This document shows, piece by piece, positions 7,639 through 14,811 of a stretch of 28,287 nt of DNA (positions are counted from its first letter, which is position 1; every line of letters starts with the position of its first letter). The position numbers and the translations under genes are program-made. Under the pieces are notes generated by a model. That model was not told the DNA's origin, did no database searches, and was given only the letters and a program-made list of their open reading frames with translations. Location: contig CALEZT010000135.1 of assembly GCA_937927975.1 (NCBI GenBank), positions 1 through 28,287 on the forward strand, written 5' to 3'. Source of the stretch: an uncultured Phycisphaerales bacterium (GTDB lineage: Bacteria; Planctomycetota; Phycisphaerae; Sedimentisphaerales; Anaerobacaceae).

Positions 7639-8553
7639 TCACCAGCGCAGCTTGCGCCAGAGGAATGCCAGCGCGATCACCGACACCGCGGTGATGGCAA
7701 TGATGACCCAGAAGGCGTACCAGTGGCTCGACATGGGGATAGGGACGTTCATGGAGAAGAGGCTGACGATGAAGGTCGGGAGCATGATGCCGATCGTGAT
7801 GATGGTCAGGGCCTTGATCCGCACGTTGAGGTTGTTGCTGATGATCGAGGCGCGAGCATCCATCAGGCCCGCGAGCACCTGGGTGTAAATCTCGGTCTGC
7901 CCGCGGCACTGGCTGTTCTCGATCAGGATGTCGTCGACAAACTCCACGTTTTCCGGGGTCAATCCGAGCTTGGTGGCGTTGTTGCGGAGCTTTTCGATGA
8001 GCACCGCGTTGGAGTTGATCGCGCTGAGGTAGTACACCAGGCTCTTTTCCAGCGTGAAGAGATTGAGCAGATAGCGGTTCTCCATGGAGGAGTTGATCTG
8101 CTGTTCGAGTTCGCCGGAGATCATGTTGATGGCCCGCAGGTGCTCGACGAAATGGGCGATCGCCCGGTAGATCAGCTTGAGGAACACGTCCTGGACGGTC
8201 TGGATCTTGAGGAAAGGCCGGCCCTCGAACAGGGCGGCGTCGTCCGTGCGGACGATGATGAGGCGATCTTTGAAGAGAAAGACGCCGGTTGAAACCACAC
8301 GAAAGAGAAAGTTGTCCTGAGCGGTATAGTGTTTCGGGCGTTTGAAGATCATCGCGGCATGCTCGGGCTCGAACTCCACACGGCTCAACTCGTCCGGGTC
8401 CAGCGCTGAGTTCAGCGTGTGTTCGTCGATCTTCAGCTTCTCGATCATATACCTGCGTTCGGCCTCGTCCGGAGACGTATAGACCCACACCGGGGCCTCC
8501 CCCTGGCCAGAGTCCGTAACCTTCCCGTCCGTGATGTACAACTGTTTCAGCAC
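7639..8553 (-). CDS. CorA-family divalent cation transporter
   Basis: 304 residues with CorA layout: a cytoplasmic alpha/beta domain (about 1-130), a long helical region (about 135-245, including MENRYLLNLFTLEKSLVYYLSAINSN), then two C-terminal membrane helices (about 248-266 and 279-300). Family members form pentameric Mg2+ or Co2+ channels in the inner membrane. The normally near-invariant GMN loop between the two helices reads SMN here (residues 267-269). The remaining sequence, NVPIP, is family-like, so the gene is probably functional, with altered or untested ion preference. The start is GTG 8553, with no strong Shine-Dalgarno; a good promoter lies just upstream. Confidence 0.9.
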   Translation of the reverse strand: MLKQLYITDGKVTDSGQGEAPVWVYTSPDEAERRYMIEKLKIDEHTLNSALDPDELSRVEFEPEHAAMIFKRPKHYTAQDNFLFRVVSTGVFLFKDRLIIVRTDDAALFEGRPFLKIQTVQDVFLKLIYRAIAHFVEHLRAINMISGELEQQINSSMENRYLLNLFTLEKSLVYYLSAINSNAVLIEKLRNNATKLGLTPENVEFVDDILIENSQCRGQTEIYTQVLAGLMDARASIISNNLNVRIKALTIITIGIMLPTFIVSLFSMNVPIPMSSHWYAFWVIIAITAVSVIALAFLWRKLRW

Positions 8554-8597
8554 CGAGAGACACCAGAGCCCGTAGGATTGCGATTGACGATCTGTGA

Positions 8598-8626
8598 TTT
8601 ATGCCGCCGCAGGAGGAGCTTGTCAA
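8598..8626 (-). promoter_or_regulatory. Promoter of the CorA-type gene
   Basis: On the minus strand a perfect TTGACA (8626-8621) is followed after 17 bases by CATAAA (8603-8598, four of six). The predicted start near 8591 leaves a leader of about 40 bases. Confidence 0.55.
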
Positions 8627-8822
8627 ATGAAACCTCGAGTCAAAATCGCTCCTGTGGCTGTTTCTTCAGGGTGCGAGACCTGCCGATCGGCGGATGCGCC
8701 GCGGACTGATGATGCAGGAAACCCTTGCCGTCGTCGACTTCGTGGTTTATTCTGGCCGTTCAGACTCGTCCGCGTCGTCCTTCCGAGGGGGCGGCCCATC
8801 ATAATCTGCTCTTGGAGGTTCC

Positions 8823-9424
8823 ATGGTCAGACGACATCGATTGTTGTTTGGCGCGATCGTCATGTCCTGTGTTCCGGGGGCGCTTCATGCCGCTTCACAG
8901 GACGCGACCAAATTGGACATCGCTCACGGTCCCTACGTACAGGCGGTGACCGAATCCTCCGCCACCATCGTCTGGTTCACCAACCGCAACTGCGTCTCCA
9001 AGGTCGAATATGGACCGGTCGATGGGAACCAGCTCGCCACGGCCGTTTCCGCCCGGCATGGCCGGGTCAGCTTCCTGGTTCTGGATTGTGGCGAGGACAA
9101 GGCCGACACGAACAAAGATTACTCGGGATTGGTGGCCTTCGACGCCTATATAGCCGAGCAGACCCAGTGGTTGCGCCAAGCCGTTCGCAGCGACGCCTTC
9201 CGCGCGACGCGTTATCGGGTCGTGCTGGCGCACATCCCGCCCATCGCAAGTGCCCAGGCCTACGGCGTGACCCGCATCCGCAATCTCTGGTCCCCCATCC
9301 AGGCCGAGGTGGACATCGACCTGGCGTTCTGCGGACACACGCATCGGTTCGCGCGGATCGAGGCGAATGGATCGACGGCCAGACGGTGGAGGCGTTCTTC
9401 GTGAACGCTCGCTCAGCCGAATGA
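8823..9424 (+). pseudogene. Purple-acid-phosphatase-like metallophosphoesterase with its middle deleted
   Basis: A good ribosome site (GGAGG four bases before ATG 8823) and a signal peptide (residues 1-24, cut after LHA) lead into a fibronectin-III-like start: PYVQAVTESSATIVWFTNRNCVSKVEYG. Directly after SARHG (about residue 80) the protein jumps to RVSFLVLDCGEDK, which in this family lies shortly before the C-terminal metal motif CGHTHRF. The whole central part with the D-x-H, GDxx(D/N) and GNH(D/E) metal ligands is absent. After GHTHRFARIEANG the frame ends in a meaningless ARRWRRSS tail (stop 9402-9404). Another frame continues as GQTVEAFFVNARSAE to a TGA at 9422-9424 and looks like the original end. 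I read this as two deletions, the second shifting frame. Without the metal ligands it cannot be an active phosphatase. An assembly error is the alternative. Confidence 0.7.
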
Positions 9425-9487
9425 AAGGGCCCTTCGCAGCTCGGAATCTGCGGAGAACGTGGTCGCAAGTGCTTTTGTGTAAACATC

Positions 9488-9516
9488 TTGCGTCATGAGG
9501 TCGGTTCCGATATACT
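9488..9516 (+). promoter_or_regulatory. Promoter of the ECF sigma factor group
   Basis: TTGCGT (9488-9493), 17 bases, TATACT (9511-9516). The -10 box is good and the -35 weak. The predicted start near 9523 lies inside the longer open frame that begins at TTG 9488, so translation should begin at ATG 9548. Confidence 0.45.
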
Positions 9517-9547
9517 GGAATCGAAATCCTTCGTGAGTCAGCAAAAG

Positions 9548-10174
9548 ATGGAAAAAGACACCCAAGCGACAGAACAGACAAGCCCTGCGGCGCATCTGAA
9601 TACCGAAGATGTCGCCCAAGGGTCCGTCCCTGTATCCGGCGAGGACAAAGCGGCGCTGGCAGGGCGGTTGCGCCGGGGTGAGCAGGCGGCCGCCAGGGAG
9701 TTCGTCGACCGCTACTACGAACGGGTGTACTTGTTCATGCGGGCCATCGGCCATGATCGCCAGATCAGCGAGGACTTGACGCAGGAAACGTTTCTGAGGG
9801 CTTGGCGCCACATCGGGCAGCTTCGGGACGGAAAAGCCCTCAACGGTTGGCTCTTTCGCATCGCAGGCAATGTATCCAGGCTTCACCGGCGCCGGTTCAA
9901 AGGCAAAGGCGCCGTCACGATGGATGCCATCGAACCTCCGGCGGCCGCCGGCGGGGATGGACCGCTCAAAGTGGGACAACAAGAGCAGTACAATCATCTC
10001 CAGGAAGCGGTCGCAAGATTGCCCTGGAAACTCCGTCAGGCGGTCGTGCTCCACTACATGGAGCAATTGACCATCGCTGAGGCGGCCGACGCCGCCGGGA
10101 TCCGTGAAGGGACGCTCAAGAGCCGTCTGAATCGGGGTCTGGAAGCTCTGAGAAAGGAAGTGGCGGACGAGTGA
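9548..10174 (+). CDS. RNA polymerase ECF-type sigma factor
   Basis: 208 residues. Region 2 spans about residues 45-110, with DRYYERVYLFMRAIGHD, then the core-binding and -10-reading segment EDLTQETFLRAWRHIGQL and GWLFRIAGN. Region 4 spans about 150-205, with LPWKLRQAVVLHYMEQLTIAEAADAAGIREGTLKSRLNRG, a standard helix-turn-helix for -35 recognition. No region 1 or 3 is present, which defines the ECF class. It is followed 49 bases later by a single-span membrane protein that could be its anti-sigma, then by a pseudopilin. The usual ECF logic would be sequestration at the membrane until an envelope signal arrives. The start was chosen at ATG 9548 because the promoter overlaps the upstream TTG. 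Confidence 0.92.
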   Translation: MEKDTQATEQTSPAAHLNTEDVAQGSVPVSGEDKAALAGRLRRGEQAAAREFVDRYYERVYLFMRAIGHDRQISEDLTQETFLRAWRHIGQLRDGKALNGWLFRIAGNVSRLHRRRFKGKGAVTMDAIEPPAAAGGDGPLKVGQQEQYNHLQEAVARLPWKLRQAVVLHYMEQLTIAEAADAAGIREGTLKSRLNRGLEALRKEVADE

Positions 10175-10223
10175 TTGTGGCCGAAGGACGTCATGTCCGC
10201 TGACCGGAAGGGATGAGACAGTC

Positions 10224-10766
10224 ATGGGAACGCAAAGAATCGAAGATCTCCTGAAAACGCTCGCCAAGCAAGGCATTGAGCGAGCCAGGCCGGGGTTGGC
10301 CCGAGAGATCAAGGATCGGATCCCTCGCCGACTGATGCCCAATCGGGCCGATATGATCGGTCTGATCGCCCACCTGCGGATCAACCGGTTCGCGGCCGCC
10401 GCGACAATCCTCGTGGCTTTCCTGGTGGTCGGCGGGTTGCTGGGGGGGCGCGAGGCCATCGGCAAGCAGATGTACGAAGACAGCAAGTTGCTCCTGCAGT
10501 ACACGTTGGGTGGGCCCAACGTCAACCGGAGCAGAGTCCTCGAAAGCCTGATGCGGTTCCGGGACGACATGGCCGCTCAGGGTCGGGAGGTGGTCTACTA
10601 CGGCGATCAGGGCGATTCCAACAACCGCTACGCCGTCGTGATGTATTGGAAGCTGTCCGATGACAAGTACGGCGTGGTGCTGTGGGATCTTTCCGTCCGG
10701 ACGGTCAGCAGCGACGTGCTGATCCGTCTTCAGAACCACATGCTCCAGCGGCAGGTAAGAGAGTAG
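10224..10766 (+). CDS. Single-span membrane protein, putative anti-sigma factor
   Basis: 180 residues. The N-terminal ~55 residues are basic and cytoplasmic (ERARPGLAREIKDRIPRRL). One membrane helix follows (FAAAATILVAFLVVGGLLGG, about 56-75), then a periplasmic domain with a VVYYGDQGDSNNRYAVVMYWKL segment and SVRTVSSDVLIRLQNHML at the end. I recall homologous proteins beside ECF sigma genes in planctomycetes; no named domain is assigned. The zinc-binding anti-sigma motif HxxxCxxC is absent. The anti-sigma role rests on position and topology only. Confidence 0.7.
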   Translation: MGTQRIEDLLKTLAKQGIERARPGLAREIKDRIPRRLMPNRADMIGLIAHLRINRFAAAATILVAFLVVGGLLGGREAIGKQMYEDSKLLLQYTLGGPNVNRSRVLESLMRFRDDMAAQGREVVYYGDQGDSNNRYAVVMYWKLSDDKYGVVLWDLSVRTVSSDVLIRLQNHMLQRQVRE

Positions 10767-10781
10767 TGCAGCTTCCACGCG

Positions 10782-10810
10782 TTGTGTTTTGGGTTCCAGT
10801 CCGTTAGAAT
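10782..10810 (+). promoter_or_regulatory. Possible promoter of the pseudopilin gene
   Basis: TTGTGT (10782-10787), 17 bases, TAGAAT (10805-10810). It lies in the 106-base gap after the membrane protein gene, about 60 bases ahead of ATG 10873, so the pseudopilin may also be transcribed on its own. Confidence 0.42.
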
Positions 10811-10872
10811 CACAAAGACGGGTGGATTGTCCGTCGGTCAGGCGTCGGTTTCACTGCTGGAAGGGGTTTGTC

Positions 10873-11658
10873 ATGACCAGCCGCAAGGGCTTCACTCTCA
10901 TCGAATTGCTCGTGGTCATCGCGGTTATCGCAGTCCTTATGGCGATTCTGATGCCGGCGCTGCGTAAGGTCAAGAAGCAGGCCCAATCGATTGCTTGCAT
11001 GTCCCGTCTGAAGAGTTGGGGGCTGATATACAAGCTGTACACTGAGGACTATGCCGGCAGCTTCCCGCTGGGCTGGGGCAAGGACGAGAGCACCCAGTGG
11101 CTGGTTTCCATGCGGAGATACTACCATGACGAGAAGGAGATGCTCCTTTGTCCGACGGCCACGAGACTGGCGCTGGGCACCAACGACACGGGAACCTGGA
11201 AAGCCTGGGAACGGACCCTGAGTGGGACCTATTACATCTTCAGCTACGGAAACAACTCCTGGACGGACAACATGTCCGCCAACCGAGGGGACCGCCTGTT
11301 GGGGCAGTTTTGGAAGACCACGCAGAATATCCCGCGTGCCAATAACGTCCCGGTCCTTGGGGATTCCACCTGGCACGATGCCTGGCCGCGGGACACCGAT
11401 CCGCCCATACCAACCCTGGAAGGGTTCAAAGTCGGCGATCAAGGCACAAACGGAGAGATCAACCACTTCTGCATCGACCGTCACAACGGCTGGACCAATC
11501 TGGTGTTTGCCGACTGGTCTGTGCGCCACGTGGGCCTCAAGGAGCTCTGGACGCTCAAGTGGAACCGCACATTCAACGTCAACAACAAGTGGACCAAGGC
11601 CGGCAACGTCAATCCGGCCGACTGGCCCCAATGGATGCGCAGATACAGGGACTACTGA
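10873..11658 (+). CDS. Type II/IV pseudopilin-like protein with prepilin cleavage motif
   Basis: 261 residues. The prepilin peptidase motif is complete: a short basic leader MTSRKG, then FTLIELLVVIAVIAVLMAILMPAL as the hydrophobic stalk, with Glu at position +5. The remainder is a globular domain of the kind enlarged in planctomycetes. It has CMSRLKSWGLIYKLYTEDYAG after the stalk and ends NLVFADWSVRHVGLKELWTLKWNRTF, then PADWPQWMRRYRDY. This family has expanded in planctomycetes, and most copies have no known function beyond being processed and exported. A GGAAGGGG site lies close upstream of ATG 10873. The frame is open further upstream, but those residues do not fit the family. Confidence 0.88.
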   Translation: MTSRKGFTLIELLVVIAVIAVLMAILMPALRKVKKQAQSIACMSRLKSWGLIYKLYTEDYAGSFPLGWGKDESTQWLVSMRRYYHDEKEMLLCPTATRLALGTNDTGTWKAWERTLSGTYYIFSYGNNSWTDNMSANRGDRLLGQFWKTTQNIPRANNVPVLGDSTWHDAWPRDTDPPIPTLEGFKVGDQGTNGEINHFCIDRHNGWTNLVFADWSVRHVGLKELWTLKWNRTFNVNNKWTKAGNVNPADWPQWMRRYRDY

Positions 11659-11681
11659 GTCCGAGATCCGCGAGAGACCGG

Positions 11682-12422
11682 CTACCGAGCGGACAGTGGC
11701 AGGCGGGGAGAAGGGATGCCCGCTTCGTCGCGGACATGAAGGGCGCGAACGTGGTGCAGAGCCAGGTGGGCGACGGTCTTCACCGCGCTGTCGGCGCTGC
11801 TCTGAGATCGCAGGTGCAGAACGTTCAGATTCGATTCGACGGGACTGACTCTGCCCAGAAGCAGCGAGGACAGATAGACGACAAATGGGTCCGGCTGGGC
11901 CATTCGCAAGTGCTTGTGCATCATCTCCACCACAGCCAGAACCGATTGAGGGGGCGATTGCCATTCTTCAGACCGGGCCAGAGGCAGGAGCCGCCAGAGA
12001 CCGTGGTAGCAGAAGGCATACTGCTCATGCGGCATGTTCGTCGGGATGAAGAGCTTGTTGCGAGCCAGAATATAGAAGGGATAAACACAGGGGGACGACT
12101 CAGGGGGGTCTTCAAGGCTCAGGAACGCACGGATCCCGCCGTAGCACGGCAATCGATTCAGGCTCTCGACCAGAGCCCAACACAGGGCCGCACTGCGTTC
12201 GATGGACCGCCGGACCGCCTGGTACACCTGCTCGCATTTGCTCTCCAGAGCGCAGAAGACCTCCAGCGCGACCGGGGCAGACTGGGGGCAATCCATCGCC
12301 TCGATCAGATCCTTCTTCGAGGGGGATTGGGCAAGCCATTGAAGGGCTTCCTGGGTGACCGGGGATTGCCAGGGCGCATGCCTGAGGCGTTGAACGGCAT
12401 GGGTCAGTTCAGCCGCGTGCAT
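11682..12422 (-). CDS. Hypothetical soluble protein, unknown family
   Basis: 246 residues, predicted mainly helical and rich in Leu, Ser, Glu and Cys. No signal peptide or membrane segment is seen. A central part reads PFYILARNKLFIPTNMPHEQYAFCYHGLWRLLPLARSEEW, with a cluster of aromatics. No catalytic motif is recognised. AAGGAG (12434-12429) is six bases from ATG 12422, which decides the start; an open frame continues to 12512 without a ribosome site. Its 3' end converges with the pseudopilin gene, 23 bases apart, with no clear terminator. The opposite strand is also open here, but its Gln/Arg/Gly-rich translation looks like a shadow. Confidence 0.6.
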   Translation of the reverse strand: MHAAELTHAVQRLRHAPWQSPVTQEALQWLAQSPSKKDLIEAMDCPQSAPVALEVFCALESKCEQVYQAVRRSIERSAALCWALVESLNRLPCYGGIRAFLSLEDPPESSPCVYPFYILARNKLFIPTNMPHEQYAFCYHGLWRLLPLARSEEWQSPPQSVLAVVEMMHKHLRMAQPDPFVVYLSSLLLGRVSPVESNLNVLHLRSQSSADSAVKTVAHLALHHVRALHVRDEAGIPSPRLPLSAR

Positions 12423-12512
12423 CATGTTCTCCTTGCCCATCCGAGTCGGGCGGACACCAGGGCGCCGAACGACCGACAGGACAACGAGTTCCTGGACGTT
12501 GCCTGTTGCCAT

Positions 12513-12761
12513 CCGGGCGTTGGCCGGGTACTATGTTGCTCCAAAGAACCATTTGCATAACGTAATGGCAGTCGGCCGAGAAGTCAATATCATGGGCTCT
12601 TCAAGCTGGATACGATCGACCGGCCCACTAGCCATGGGAAGCTTGCATGGCTACGATAGTAGCCATATTGCATGAGAATAGCACGACGCATCTGGACGAA
12701 GACGTGACCATATGAGTCCATCGCGGCTATTCGAACCGCCATATGGGCAAAGGAGTTTGGC
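12513..12761. promoter_or_regulatory. Divergent regulatory region with candidate operators
   Basis: This gap between divergent genes contains a perfect 8-bp inverted repeat with a GATA loop (12647-12666, ATGGCTAC and GTAGCCAT). It is flanked by direct TTGCATG repeats at 12643-12649 and 12668-12674. CCATAT occurs at 12663, 12708 and 12739; the last two are in CCATATG boxes 31 bases apart, about three helical turns. The HTH gene starts at 12762, so autoregulation is plausible. No strong promoter hexamers stand out. Confidence 0.45.
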
Positions 12762-13868
12762 ATGAAGGTGGAAAGCCGTCTCAAGGAGGTGTTGGCGGAA
12801 CACGGACTGGACCATCACGGGGTCATCCAGGAGATTGCCCAGGCGGTCGGAGTCAATCGTCACACGATCGCCAAACTGTATAACGACCGCTCGCCGGGGG
12901 TGACATTCACGTTGCTGGGTCGGTTGTGCAACTGGCTGGTCGAGAACGGCGTGCCCGCGGACGAGCTGCCAGGCGCGCTGTTGGGAGCCGGTCGGGCCGC
13001 GCTCTGGACCGCGATCACGCGACACAAAGGCGACGTGACGATCTACCTGGGCGAGTACCAGTCGACTCGCGACGACGAGGTCCTCTATCGCTGGATTTCG
13101 CGTCGCGACTCCAGCGTGGCCGCGATGATCGTCCAGCGGTTGTCCACCGGCACGGAAGGCGGATCGCCTCCGCCGACGTTGGGCTTCGAGTACATTCCAT
13201 TTCGCTATTCGCCTATGGACCATATCGTCGATCCGCAGGTCCTTGCCGAAGACATCCGCAGGACGCACAGGGTCTTCGAGCGGGTGCAGCAGGGGGCCAA
13301 CACGCGCACGACGATCATCATCGGCAGCCAGCGTGTGAACTACCTGCAGGAGTTCTTTGTGGCGGATCTGTTTGGGTGCCGACCGTTCGCGGCCCCGTCG
13401 GGCAAGCCTTTGGTCCCGTTCTTCAGCGTGTACCGACCGAGCGATCAGAATACGCCGAGCTGCTTCGGCGGGCTGGAGAATCCGTTTCGGACCCGCGACA
13501 AGTCCCGCCCGGGACTGCATTACCTCAACGACCGCGGGCAGTGGGAAACGTGTCCCTGGCACCGCGACCGTCAGGACGCCGGCCTTGTGATCTCCCTGCG
13601 AGACCATCGTCGCGGTTCGATCGTGCTGGCCGTGTTCGGCTTTTCGGGATGGGCCACCGAAGCCATCGGCGGACAACTCGTTCTCAAGGAGGATCTGTTC
13701 TGGCCGCCTGCGGTGAAGCTCAAGACCCGCGAGGTGGGCGTCTTCGTATGCCAATTGACCCGCGGCGCATCCGACCCCGCCGGCGAGGACCAGGGCCATG
13801 TCCAGCCGGCGGCCTGCGAAGTGATTCCGCTGGGCGCGAGGATTATCGAAGACCTGCTGGGGCGGTAA
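12762..13868 (+). CDS. HTH transcriptional regulator with unknown C-terminal domain
   Basis: 368 residues. The first ~65 residues form a Cro/C1-type (XRE) helix-turn-helix: GVIQEIAQAVGVNRHTIAKLYNDRSPGVTFTLLGRLCNWL. The remaining ~300 residues look like one sensor or effector domain. They include YLGEYQSTRDDEVLYRWISRRD (about 90-112), a Rossmann-like TTIIIGSQRVNYLQEFFVADLFGCRPF (about 185-212), and a late SIVLAVFGFSGWATEAIGG. I do not recognise the domain. There is no membrane segment. GGAG is seven bases before the ATG. Candidate operators lie upstream. A GGGCTGCG hairpin follows the stop and probably ends the transcript. Confidence 0.75.
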   Translation: MKVESRLKEVLAEHGLDHHGVIQEIAQAVGVNRHTIAKLYNDRSPGVTFTLLGRLCNWLVENGVPADELPGALLGAGRAALWTAITRHKGDVTIYLGEYQSTRDDEVLYRWISRRDSSVAAMIVQRLSTGTEGGSPPPTLGFEYIPFRYSPMDHIVDPQVLAEDIRRTHRVFERVQQGANTRTTIIIGSQRVNYLQEFFVADLFGCRPFAAPSGKPLVPFFSVYRPSDQNTPSCFGGLENPFRTRDKSRPGLHYLNDRGQWETCPWHRDRQDAGLVISLRDHRRGSIVLAVFGFSGWATEAIGGQLVLKEDLFWPPAVKLKTREVGVFVCQLTRGASDPAGEDQGHVQPAACEVIPLGARIIEDLLGR

Positions 13869-13875
13869 AAATCGA

Positions 13876-13902
13876 GGGCTGCGTCGCTGGGCAACGCAGC
13901 CC
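13876..13902 (+). terminator. GGGCTGCG hairpin after the HTH gene
   Basis: GGGCTGCGT (13876-13884) pairs perfectly with ACGCAGCCC (13894-13902) around a nine-base loop, starting seven bases past the stop. No T-run follows. It lies between convergent genes and shares its stem with the hairpin at 16454-16478. Confidence 0.5.
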
Positions 13903-13977
13903 CAAAGGAAGCATCCCTGACAGAATTCTTGTGATTGCGCCGTCGCGAGAGTGTGACCCGCGACGGTTCGCCTGGTT

Positions 13978-14556
13978 TCAGTAGATGATGGCTGTGGTTT
14001 CCTCGATCTTTCGGATGATCTCGCCGGCATCGGACGGATTCGACACGTAACCGTCGAAGCCCCTGTGCAGAAGGGCAGCCGCTTCCTGGCTGCCGAGTTG
14101 ATTGGCCAAGGCGACGATCTTGATCGTCGCAAGGTCCTCGCTGCCTCGCATGCTGGAGCAGATGGAGTGCGCGTCGATTCCGTTGTTGAGCAGGTTGATC
14201 AGGACCACGTGCGGCGCGAATTTCTGCGCGGCCGCTCCGGCCTCGAATCCGTTGCGGGCCACCAGGACTTCGTATCCGCCGCGGGTCCTGAGGGCTTCCT
14301 GGAGACCGATGCCCGACCCTTCGTCGCTGTCCAGAACCAGCACCCGGAGTTTGCCGGCGGCCAACGCCTCGGTCGGCATGTTGTTGGCCTTCATGAAACG
14401 GATCAGTTCATTCAACGGGATTCGACGGTCCTTGCTGCCCGGGATGCGATAGCCCTTGAGCTGGCCCGAGTCGAACCATTTGGATACTGTTCGCGGCGCG
14501 ACGTTGCAGATCTTCGCAACATCGCCCGTCGTCAGCACGTTTCTGCCTTTAGCCAT
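13978..14556 (-). CDS. HTH (excisionase/MerR-like) protein fused to a degenerate receiver domain
   Basis: 192 residues. Residues ~8-55 are a winged-helix HTH of the AlpA/excisionase type (LTTGDVAKICNVAPRTVSKWFDSGQLKGYRIP...DRRIPLNELIRFM). Residues ~69-190 follow the CheY receiver fold: LRVLVLDSDE with the acidic pair (Asp76, Asp78), the YEVLVARNGFEA helix and HRGFDGYVSNP near the end. Key activation residues are changed: the phosphoacceptor Asp position is Asn121 (VVLINLL), the Thr/Ser position is Ala151 (VALAN), and the conserved Lys before Pro is Asn173. Phospho-signalling is therefore unlikely, and the domain may act as a dimerisation or ligand module. The start at ATG 14556 fits the domain start; the frame is open to 14724. 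No partner kinase is nearby. Confidence 0.85.
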   Translation of the reverse strand: MAKGRNVLTTGDVAKICNVAPRTVSKWFDSGQLKGYRIPGSKDRRIPLNELIRFMKANNMPTEALAAGKLRVLVLDSDEGSGIGLQEALRTRGGYEVLVARNGFEAGAAAQKFAPHVVLINLLNNGIDAHSICSSMRGSEDLATIKIVALANQLGSQEAAALLHRGFDGYVSNPSDAGEIIRKIEETTAIIY

Positions 14557-14738
14557 AGTTAGGGTTCCCGTATAAGCCTGTTGCTGCCGTACTGTCTTTC
14601 GACCCGAAAGCAGCGGGCATTTAGCCGGGGACGGAGAATTCCATCGCATCGCGGCGGCGAGATCGGTCCGAACGACGGGTCGTCCGATAACACATATCCG
14701 CATCGCGGATAATCGTGTTCCCAAACGCCAAGGGACTG

Positions 14739-14767
14739 TTGGCCTCGTGGATCATAGGACTTACAAT
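14739..14767 (+). promoter_or_regulatory. Promoter of the DegT aminotransferase gene
   Basis: TTGGCC (14739-14744), 17 bases, TACAAT (14762-14767; five of six). The start would lie near 14774, about 38 bases before ATG 14812. Confidence 0.5.
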
Positions 14768-14811
14768 GGGGTGGTCAAGACCGACGTCACAAACAGCATC
14801 AGGAGATCGTC

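Noticed and set aside
8594..8822. Possible coding sequence upstream of the metallophosphoesterase remnant
   Set aside because: The open frame runs through the remnant in the wrong frame and shows no recognisable domain before 8823.
11559..12560. Long plus-strand open frame opposite the unknown gene
   Set aside because: Its translation is Gln/Arg/Gly-rich, has no ribosome site and overlaps the 3' end of the pseudopilin gene. The minus-strand frame has a good AAGGAG and normal composition.
12590..12784. Short minus-strand ORF in the divergent region
   Set aside because: It overlaps the start of the HTH gene and the operator-like repeats, with no family and no ribosome site.
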